A stretch of 6,622 nucleotides of DNA, taken from positions 1 to 6,622 of the forward strand of contig JAQTSL010000211.1 of the NCBI GenBank assembly GCA_028711355.1. The letters run 5' to 3'. Made by a program: the position numbers and the translations under genes. The notes below the pieces were generated by a model, which was not told where the DNA came from, made no database searches, and was given only the letters and a program-made list of their open reading frames with translations. This DNA is from Rhodoferax sp. (GTDB taxonomy: Bacteria; Pseudomonadota; Gammaproteobacteria; Burkholderiales; Burkholderiaceae_C). Each line of letters begins with the position of its first letter. Positions within the stretch are counted from its first letter, which is position 1. This document shows positions 1 through 5,606 of the stretch, piece after piece.

Positions 1-10
1 TTTTTTTTTT
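1..10. other. T-run at window edge before rimP
   Basis: Ten consecutive T residues open the window, 29 bases before the rimP start. This could be the U-tract of an intrinsic terminator for an upstream gene, or simply a homopolymer in the spacer. The hairpin that would decide this lies outside the window. The rest of the leader (11-39) shows no convincing -35/-10 pair and no tRNA. Confidence 0.3.
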
Positions 11-39
11 GCGGTATGGCTATTGGATAGGGGCAGAGG

Positions 40-654
40 GTGGCGCTGAGAGAAGTTGTCGGGCAGATCGTGGTCGGACTGGGCTTTGACTTGGTAGAGC
101 TGGAGCGCTCGGCCAGTGGTTTGCTGCGTGTGACGATTGATTGGCCGTGGTCGCCAGAAGCCGCGCCGGCGTCTGAAACCGCGCAACGCTTTGTGTCGGC
201 GGAAGATTGTGAAACGGTCACGCGCCAGTTACAGTTTGCACTTGAGGTTGATGCGGTCGATTACCGCCGGCTGGAGGTGTCTTCACCTGGTATTGACCGG
301 CCGCTGCGGCAGATGCGGGATTTTGAGCGTTTTGTCGGGCTGGTGATCGACGTTACCTTGAAAGCGCCGATCGGTGCGGCCGCAGACGGCAAGGTCAATG
401 CCCTGCGCAAGAAGTTTCGGGGGGTGCTGGAACGCCGTGCTGAGCCGCCGTCTGATTTGAATGCAATGACATGGCAGATCGTCTGGCGCGACGAGCCCGC
501 GGTGAAGCCAGGGGTGCGAGTCAGCAAGAAGCGTGTACCGGCGCCACTCCAGGCGCTGGGGTTCACGCTAGATGAATTGAAAGAGGCGCGGTTGGCGCCC
601 ATCGTCAACTTCAAAGGGCGTGGCCAGGCTGGCCTGGGCGAAGATTTGAACTGA
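40..654 (+). CDS. rimP: Ribosome maturation factor RimP
   Basis: RimP is a cytoplasmic factor that helps assemble the 30S subunit by promoting ribosomal protein binding to the 16S central and head regions. The 204-residue product has the family signature VSSPGIDRPL at about 80-89, preceded by the DCE motif at 56-58 and the segment TRQLQFALEVD at 61-71. The N-terminal alpha/beta domain covers about 1-90. The C-terminal SH3-like domain follows, ending in a conserved VSKKRVPAPLQALGFTLDEL segment at 161-180. At 204 residues it is longer than the roughly 150-residue E. coli protein, with an insertion near 37-50 and another near 132-145; such length is usual in betaproteobacteria. The start is GTG at 40, because the only upstream ATG (16) hits a stop at 28. 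An AG/GG-rich stretch at 31-39 may serve as a weak ribosome binding site. It is the first gene of the visible operon, directly before nusA, as in most proteobacteria. Confidence 0.95.
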   Translation: MALREVVGQIVVGLGFDLVELERSASGLLRVTIDWPWSPEAAPASETAQRFVSAEDCETVTRQLQFALEVDAVDYRRLEVSSPGIDRPLRQMRDFERFVGLVIDVTLKAPIGAAADGKVNALRKKFRGVLERRAEPPSDLNAMTWQIVWRDEPAVKPGVRVSKKRVPAPLQALGFTLDELKEARLAPIVNFKGRGQAGLGEDLN

Positions 655-675
655 TTTGAATTAAACGGATTTGAA
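643..675 (+). repeat. Three GATTTGAA direct repeats at the rimP-nusA junction
   Basis: The octamer GATTTGAA occurs at 643-650, 653-660 and 668-675, spanning the rimP stop codon and the spacer just before the nusA Shine-Dalgarno site. A fourth copy lies inside rimP at 454-461. The first two junction copies are spaced by 10 bases and the next by 15. Polymerase slippage or local duplication would explain this most simply; a protein-binding site is possible but nothing else supports it. Confidence 0.6.
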
Positions 676-677
676 AT

Positions 678-684
678 AGGAGAG
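678..684 (+). promoter_or_regulatory. Strong Shine-Dalgarno site for nusA with a decoy ATG
   Basis: AGGAGAG at 678-684 ends 7 bases before the nusA ATG at 692. A nearer ATG at 687 is followed by GCA and TGA, whose bases overlap the true start (ATGGCATGA). The short distance (2 bases) and immediate stop rule out 687 as the nusA start. It forms a two-codon mini-ORF ending on the real initiation codon. Confidence 0.8.
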
Positions 685-691
685 TCATGGC

Positions 692-2191
692 ATGAATCGC
701 GAAATGTTAATGTTGGTTGACGCCATCTCGCGCGAGAAAAACGTCGAGCGGGATGTGGTCTTTGGCGCCGTTGAATCGGCCCTGGCGCAGGCAACCAAGA
801 AGCTGTACGTGGGTGATGTCGATATCCGTGTGTCGCTCAACCGTGATACCGGTGCCTACGAAACCTTCCGGCGCTGGCATGTGGTGCCCGACGATGCGGG
901 CCTGCAATTGCCCGACCAGGAAATTTTGCTGTTTGAAGCCAAAGAGCAGATTGCAGATATCGAAGTTGACGAGTACATCGAAGAAACCATTGAATCGTTG
1001 CCGATCGGTCGTATCGGTGCCATGGCCGCCAAGCAGGTCATTTTGCAAAAAATTCGTGATGCCGAGCGCGAAATGCTGCTCAACGACTTTATGAGCCGTG
1101 GCGACAAGATTTTTGTTGGCACCGTCAAGCGTATGGACAAGGGGGACATGATCATCGAGTCGGGTCGCGTTGAGGGCCGTTTGCGTCGCAACGAAATGAT
1201 CCCCAAGGAAAACTTCCGTACCGGTGACCGGGTGCGCGCCATGATCATGGAAGTCGATCTGACGCTGCGCGGCGCACCGATCGTGTTGTCGCGCTCGGCA
1301 CCAGAATTCATGACCGAGTTGTTCCGTAACGAGGTTCCCGAGATTGAGCAAGGCCTGCTGGAGATCAAGTCCTGCGCGCGTGACCCCGGGTCGCGCGCCA
1401 AGATTGCCGTGTTGTCGCACGACAAACGGGTGGACCCGATTGGCACTTGCGTCGGCGTGCGCGGAACCCGTGTCAACGGCGTCACCAATGAACTGGCGGG
1501 CGAACGGGTTGACATCGTGCTGTGGAGCGAAGACCCGGCGCAATTTGTCATCGGTGCGCTGGCTCCGGCCAACGTGAGCAGCATCGTGGTCGATGAAGAG
1601 CGTCACGCCATGGATGTGGTGGTTGACGAAGAAAATCTGGCCATCGCGATCGGTCGCGGTGGGCAAAACGTGCGTCTGGCCTCTGACCTGACGGGCTGGA
1701 AGATCAACATTCTGGACGCAGCCGAGTCGGCTGAAAAACAAGCTGATGAAGTGGGAGCCAGCCGCGCCCTGTTCATGGAAAAACTCGACGTCGATGAAGA
1801 AATTGCCGATTTGCTGATTGCTGAGGGCTTTATCAGCCTAGAGCAAGTGGCCTATGTCCCGCTGGAAGAAATGCTTGAGATCGAAAGTTTCGACGAAGAC
1901 ACCGTCAACGAATTGCGGACCCGTGCCAAGGACGCGCTGCTGACCATGGAAATCGCCAACGAAGAGAACGTGCAGAAAGTGGCGCAAGCGTTGAACGAGC
2001 TCGATGGCCTGACGCCCGCGATGCTGGCCAAGCTGGCTGAAAACGGCGTTGACACGCTTGACGATCTGGCCGACCTGGCCACCGATGAGCTCACCGATAT
2101 CACCGGCCAGTCGGCGCAAGAGGCGACCCAATTGATTATGGCAGCGCGCGCCCACTGGTTTACCGGCGACGCTGTAGAACAAGCGTCCTGA
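692..2191 (+). CDS. nusA: Transcription termination/antitermination factor NusA
   Basis: NusA binds RNA polymerase and nascent RNA, stimulates pausing and hairpin-dependent termination, and takes part in rRNA antitermination complexes. The 499-residue product matches the usual gammaproteobacterial and betaproteobacterial length (E. coli about 495). An N-terminal polymerase-binding domain covers about 1-130. An S1 RNA-binding domain follows at about 137-200, from FVGTVKR to VLSRSAP. KH1 carries the GVRG loop at 255-258 and the conserved GERVDIVLW stretch at 270-278. KH2 carries GRGG at 321-324 within AIGRGGQNVRLAS. Two acidic C-terminal helix-hairpin-helix repeats follow at about 365-418 and 436-490; these are found in proteobacteria but not in most Gram-positive bacteria. 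The ATG at 692 is set by the upstream Shine-Dalgarno site and by the family-typical start MNREMLMLVDAIS. Its place between rimP and infB is the standard order. In E. coli NusA autoregulates this operon; nothing seen here tests that. Confidence 0.98.
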   Translation: MNREMLMLVDAISREKNVERDVVFGAVESALAQATKKLYVGDVDIRVSLNRDTGAYETFRRWHVVPDDAGLQLPDQEILLFEAKEQIADIEVDEYIEETIESLPIGRIGAMAAKQVILQKIRDAEREMLLNDFMSRGDKIFVGTVKRMDKGDMIIESGRVEGRLRRNEMIPKENFRTGDRVRAMIMEVDLTLRGAPIVLSRSAPEFMTELFRNEVPEIEQGLLEIKSCARDPGSRAKIAVLSHDKRVDPIGTCVGVRGTRVNGVTNELAGERVDIVLWSEDPAQFVIGALAPANVSSIVVDEERHAMDVVVDEENLAIAIGRGGQNVRLASDLTGWKINILDAAESAEKQADEVGASRALFMEKLDVDEEIADLLIAEGFISLEQVAYVPLEEMLEIESFDEDTVNELRTRAKDALLTMEIANEENVQKVAQALNELDGLTPAMLAKLAENGVDTLDDLADLATDELTDITGQSAQEATQLIMAARAHWFTGDAVEQAS

Positions 2192-2264
2192 TCATGATTT
2201 AAACGACTCAAAGACTGGGGCCACAGATGTATTTGGCCTGGTCGAAACCAAAGGTTAGCCAAGA
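2192..2264 (+). promoter_or_regulatory. infB leader with small potential hairpins and a weak Shine-Dalgarno site
   Basis: This 73-base spacer is the longest in the operon. GGCCA at 2219-2223 can pair with TGGCC at 2234-2238. TGGT at 2239-2242 can pair with ACCA at 2247-2250 around a CGAA tetraloop. Two alternatives compete: TTGGC at 2233-2237 with GCCAA at 2258-2262, and AACC at 2246-2249 with GGTT at 2253-2256. The last would hide the AAAGG at 2250-2254 that is the likely infB ribosome binding site. There is no U-tract, so it is not an intrinsic terminator. Stems of 4-6 bp are weak and a regulatory role is inference only. Confidence 0.35.
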
Positions 2265-5144
2265 ATGTCCAGTATGACCGTCGCCGAGTTCGCCAGCGAA
2301 CTCAAAAAAACTACCGACAACCTGCTCGAGCAGCTCAAAGCAGCGGGCGTGGCTAAGTCGGCCGCGTCCGACCCCCTTTCCGAGGCGGACAAGCAGCGCC
2401 TGCTGAGTTCTTTGCAATCTGCACACGGTACCGCGACGCTCGAGCGCAAAAAGATCACGTTGGTCAAAAAGCAGACCACCGAGATCAAACAGGCCGACGC
2501 GACCGGCAAAGCGCGCACGATTCAGGTAGAAGTGCGCAAGAAACGCACTTTTGTTCGCCGTGATGAAACCCCTGAGATGGCAACGGCTGGCCCGGCTGAC
2601 GGCCCAGTCCCAGCGGTGCAAGATGCGCCGGTTGTGAAAACGCCGACGATTGACGAAAACGAGCTGGCGCGCCGTGAAGAAGAAGCGCGTCGTCAGGCCG
2701 AGCTGATTCGGCGCCAGGAAGAAGAATTGGCCGAACGCCGGCGCCAACGCGAGGCCCAAGAGGCTGCTGCGCGTGCGGCTGCTGAAAAAGCGCAGGCGTT
2801 GGCGCAGCAGGCGCAGGTTGCGTCCGCAGTTGCAGCCTCGGCGTCCAGTGCCTCTGACCGAGTGGTCGCCAAAGCCGCCCAAGAAGAGGCCCGGGTGCTG
2901 CAAGCAGCCCGTGACCAGGCACGTGAGCAGGCTGAAACTGACGCTAAAACCAGTGCTGCGGCAGACCTGGCCCGCGCGGTAGATTTAACCGATCGGCGGC
3001 GCAAGGCCGAACAGGAAGCCGCGGCCATTCGTTTGATGATGTCGCAGCCTGGCAAGAAAGTTCCGCCCAAAAAGGAAGAACCTAGACCTAGCGCAGACGC
3101 TAACAAGGCCGGCCTCAAGGGCACCTTGCACAAACCTGCTGGCAGCGCCACCGCCAAGCCCGCCACGGGGACATCACCCGGCACCGCATCCCCCGCAGGC
3201 GCCGGCAAGGAAGTCAAATCTGCCAAGCTTTCCAGTAGTTGGGCGGGTGACCCGGCCAAGAAAAAAGGTATTCCCACGCGCGGCGACACCAGTGCCGGAC
3301 GTAGCAGTAATTGGCGCGGTGGTCCACGCGGACGTCGCGGCAACGACCGCGAAGAACAACACGCATCGGCCGCACCGGTTGAATTCCGCGTGCTTGAAGT
3401 GCACGTGCCTGAAACCATTACGGTGGCCGAGCTGGCGCACAAGATGGCGGTCAAGGCTTCAGAGGTGATCAAACAGTTGATGAAGCTAGGCCAGATGGTC
3501 ACGATCAATCAGCCGCTGGACCAGGACACAGCCATGATTCTGGTCGAGGAAATGGGTCACAAGGCGATCATTGCAGCGCTCGATGACCCGGAAGCCTTTA
3601 CCGATGAAGAGGTGTCACAACAGCAGGCCGAGGCGCTGGCGCGCGCGCCCGTGGTGACCGTGATGGGCCACGTGGACCACGGCAAAACCTCGCTGCTGGA
3701 CTACATCCGGCGCACCAAGGTGGCCTCCGGCGAGGCCGGTGGCATTACCCAACATATTGGCGCCTACCATGTGCAAACGGCACGCGGCATGGTGTCGTTT
3801 CTGGATACCCCCGGCCACGAGGCGTTTACCGCCATGCGGGCGCGCGGTGCGCAAGCCACCGACATCGTGATTCTGGTGGTCGCCGCCGACGACGGTGTGA
3901 TGCCGCAGACTCGCGAGGCGATCAAACACGCCAAGGCCGCAGGCGTGCCGATCGTGGTGGCCATCACTAAGATCGACAAGCCCGACGCCAACGCCGACCG
4001 GGTCAAAAATGAGTTGGTGGCCGAACAGGTCATCCCGGAAGAGTTTGGTGGCAATTCGCCGTTTGTCGCGGTTTCTTCCAAGTCCGGTCAGGGCATTGAT
4101 GAATTGCTCGAACAGGTGTTGTTGCAGGCCGAAGTGCTGGAGCTCAAGGCCCCGGTCGATGCCATGGCCAAAGGGTTGGTGATTGAGGCACAACTGGACA
4201 AGGGTCGCGGCCCGGTGGCCACCGTGCTGGTGCAATCTGGCACGCTCAAAGCCGGTGACGTGGTGCTGGCGGGCCAGACCTTTGGCCGGGTGCGCGCCAT
4301 GCTCGACGAAAACGGCAAATCAATCAAATCAGCCGGACCGTCGATTCCGGTGGAAATCCAGGGCCTGACCGAGGTGCCGCAGGCCGGCGACGAATTCATG
4401 GTGATGTCTGACGAGCGCCGGGCACGCGAGATTGCCACTTACCGCGCGGGCAAGTTCCGTCACACCAAGTTGGCCAAACAGCAGGCCGCCAAGCTGGAAA
4501 ATATGTTTACCGACATGACCGCCGGCGAGGTCAAACTGGTACCGATCATCGTCAAGGCCGACGTGCAGGGTTCGCAGGAAGCGCTGTCGCAGTCGCTACA
4601 GAAGCTCTCCACCGACGAGGTGCGGGTACAACTGGTTTATGCGGCGGTGGGTGCTATCAGTGAGTCTGATGTCAATCTGGCAATCGCTGCCAAGGCCGTC
4701 ATCATCGGCTTTAACGTGCGTGCCGACGCCGGTGCGCGCAAGCTGGCCGAAGCCAACGGCATCGACATCCGCTACTACGACATCATTTATGACGCCGTTG
4801 ATGAGCTCAAACTGGCCATGTCGGGCATGCTCACACCAGACAAAAAAGAAGAGATCATCGGTACCGCCGAAATCCGTCAAATCTTCAAAGTGTCCAAAAT
4901 TGGCTCGATCGCCGGTTGCATGGTCACCTCGGGGGTGGTGCGGCGCTCGGCCCGGCTGCGGCTGCTGCGCAACAACACGGTGGTTTTTTCGGGCGAGCTC
5001 GAATCGCTCAAGCGCTTCAAGGACGACGCCAAGGAAGTGCGCGAAGGCTTCGATTGCGGTTTGAACATCAAGAACTACAACGATATCGTCGAAGGCGACG
5101 TGCTTGAGTTCTATGAAATCCGTGAAGTGGCGCGTACGCTGTAA
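2265..5144 (+). CDS. infB: Translation initiation factor IF-2
   Basis: IF2 is the GTPase that brings fMet-tRNA to the 30S subunit and drives 50S joining. The 959-residue product has a first IF2_N domain at about 1-52 and a basic segment near 60-98. A long Ala/Glu/Arg/Gln-rich probable coiled coil spans 131-258, followed by a low-complexity Pro/Gly/Lys linker to about 368. A second IF2_N-like domain lies at about 374-430, and the G domain begins near 462. G motifs are GHVDHGKT at 468-475, GGIT at 492-495, DTPGH at 514-518, TKID at 568-571 (usually NKID) and SSK at 604-606 (usually SAK). Domain II, domain III and the tRNA-binding C-terminal domain follow, ending in the expected NIKNYNDIVEGDVLE stretch at 934-948. 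ATG 2265 gives MSSMTVAEFA; ATG 2274 is a possible start three codons later, but the AAAGG at 2250-2254 and the typical MSS beginning of relatives favour 2265. The stop is 12 bases before rbfA. Confidence 0.98.
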   Translation: MSSMTVAEFASELKKTTDNLLEQLKAAGVAKSAASDPLSEADKQRLLSSLQSAHGTATLERKKITLVKKQTTEIKQADATGKARTIQVEVRKKRTFVRRDETPEMATAGPADGPVPAVQDAPVVKTPTIDENELARREEEARRQAELIRRQEEELAERRRQREAQEAAARAAAEKAQALAQQAQVASAVAASASSASDRVVAKAAQEEARVLQAARDQAREQAETDAKTSAAADLARAVDLTDRRRKAEQEAAAIRLMMSQPGKKVPPKKEEPRPSADANKAGLKGTLHKPAGSATAKPATGTSPGTASPAGAGKEVKSAKLSSSWAGDPAKKKGIPTRGDTSAGRSSNWRGGPRGRRGNDREEQHASAAPVEFRVLEVHVPETITVAELAHKMAVKASEVIKQLMKLGQMVTINQPLDQDTAMILVEEMGHKAIIAALDDPEAFTDEEVSQQQAEALARAPVVTVMGHVDHGKTSLLDYIRRTKVASGEAGGITQHIGAYHVQTARGMVSFLDTPGHEAFTAMRARGAQATDIVILVVAADDGVMPQTREAIKHAKAAGVPIVVAITKIDKPDANADRVKNELVAEQVIPEEFGGNSPFVAVSSKSGQGIDELLEQVLLQAEVLELKAPVDAMAKGLVIEAQLDKGRGPVATVLVQSGTLKAGDVVLAGQTFGRVRAMLDENGKSIKSAGPSIPVEIQGLTEVPQAGDEFMVMSDERRAREIATYRAGKFRHTKLAKQQAAKLENMFTDMTAGEVKLVPIIVKADVQGSQEALSQSLQKLSTDEVRVQLVYAAVGAISESDVNLAIAAKAVIIGFNVRADAGARKLAEANGIDIRYYDIIYDAVDELKLAMSGMLTPDKKEEIIGTAEIRQIFKVSKIGSIAGCMVTSGVVRRSARLRLLRNNTVVFSGELESLKRFKDDAKEVREGFDCGLNIKNYNDIVEGDVLEFYEIREVARTL

Positions 5145-5150
5145 GTCAGG
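5145..5150 (+). promoter_or_regulatory. Ribosome binding site for rbfA next to the infB stop
   Basis: The infB TAA (5142-5144) runs straight into GTCAGG at 5145-5150, and AGG lies 6 bases before the GTG start of rbfA at 5157. The 12-base gap between the genes suggests that ribosomes finishing infB help start rbfA. The site is weak in isolation. Confidence 0.5.
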
Positions 5151-5156
5151 CCAACT

Positions 5157-5525
5157 GTGCACAAGAAGTCTGCCACGCCCAACCGCGCCTTCAAGGTGGC
5201 CGATCAGATTCAGCGTGATCTGACCGAGCTGATCGCGCGTGAGTTGAAAGACCCGCGTGTCGGCATGGTGACGATCCAGGGCGTCGAGGTCACGCCCGAC
5301 TACGCGCACGCCAAGGTCTATTTCAGCCTGTTGCAGGGCGACGTGCCAGCCTGCACCGAGGGCTTGAACCAGGCCGCTGGCTTTTTGCGCAGCGGTCTGT
5401 TCAAGCGCTTGCATATCCATACCGTGCCGACGCTGCACTTTATTTTTGACCAAACGCCGGAACGCGCCGCCGACATGAACGCGCTGATTGCCCGCGCGGT
5501 CGCTTCCCGGGCCAAGGACGATTAA
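5157..5525 (+). CDS. rbfA: 30S ribosome-binding factor RbfA
   Basis: RbfA is a small cytoplasmic KH-fold protein that binds the 30S subunit near the 5' end of 16S rRNA, helps late maturation and is needed for cold adaptation in E. coli. The 122-residue product covers the whole family. It has the N-terminal helix RAFKVADQIQRDLTELIAREL at about 10-30 and KDPRV at 31-35. A beta strand AHAKVYFSLL follows at 50-59, then the AAG kink at 73-75 within the KH helix-turn-helix (NQAAGFLRSGLFKRL), and the final strand PTLHFIFD at 91-98. Length is close to that of relatives and slightly shorter than the 133 residues of E. coli. The start is GTG at 5157 (MHKKS), chosen because no in-frame ATG precedes the conserved region and a weak AGG lies 6 bases upstream. 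It follows infB by 12 bases and precedes truB, the canonical order. Confidence 0.95.
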   Translation: MHKKSATPNRAFKVADQIQRDLTELIARELKDPRVGMVTIQGVEVTPDYAHAKVYFSLLQGDVPACTEGLNQAAGFLRSGLFKRLHIHTVPTLHFIFDQTPERAADMNALIARAVASRAKDD

Positions 5526-5532
5526 AAACAAT

Positions 5533-5606
5533 TGGGGTCAGATTCCAATCTCTGGAAGCTGGTCTCAACGCCCAGCCAACCCATGAAAATTTTGGAATCT
5601 GCTCCA
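5533..5606 (+). repeat. REP/MITE-like imperfect inverted repeat between rbfA and truB
   Basis: CAGATTCCAA at 5539-5548 is a perfect reverse complement of TTGGAATCTG at 5592-5601. The pairing continues outward from TGGGG (5533-5537) to CTCCA (5602-5606) if T5538 is bulged and one G-U pair is allowed, giving about 15 pairs. The 43-base interior holds a second small stem, GCTGG (5558-5562) with CCAGC (5572-5576). The left arm can also fold by itself (ATTGG 5531-5535 with CCAAT 5545-5549). The right arm includes the palindrome AAAATTTT (5586-5593). The outer sequence GGGGTCAGATTCCAAT resembles a motif I recall as repeated in many betaproteobacterial and gammaproteobacterial genomes, often linked to REP elements and their transposases. 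That resemblance is from memory. The element contains the truB start codon. Confidence 0.6.

Noticed and set aside
16..30. ATG at 16 as the rimP start.
   Set aside because: It reads four codons and then TAG at 28-30, so it cannot encode RimP. It is most likely chance.
1..39. A promoter for the operon in the leader.
   Set aside because: TATGGC and TATTGGATAG are weakly -10-like, but no -35 box lies at proper spacing. The true promoter is probably upstream of the window.
707..1741. Long minus-strand open frame (344 codons) opposite nusA, and similar antisense frames opposite infB and truB.
   Set aside because: The sense strand encodes clear conserved proteins there. The antisense translations are rich in His, Arg and Gln with no recognisable domain, as expected for shadows of GC-rich genes.
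2660..3050. Repetitive Arg/Glu/Ala-rich coding stretch as a DNA repeat or foreign insertion.
   Set aside because: This charged coiled-coil region is normal in the variable N-terminal half of proteobacterial IF2, and the DNA is not a clean tandem repeat.
3089..3102. Small inverted repeat TAGCG-CAGA-CGCTA in the infB linker region, next to a rare AGA codon.
   Set aside because: The 5-bp arms lie in a low-complexity, indel-prone linker. It lacks the features of the truB segment and is compatible with chance.
2265..3650. An internal start for a short IF2 isoform such as E. coli IF2-beta.
   Set aside because: No in-frame ATG or GTG in the linker has a convincing Shine-Dalgarno site, so an isoform cannot be supported from sequence alone.
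5532..5582. TTG at 5532 as the truB start, giving a 348-residue protein.
   Set aside because: The added 17 residues come from the inverted repeat and spacer, do not resemble TruB, and TTG has only a distant AAGGA (5514-5518). ATG 5583 is closer to the usual N-terminus.
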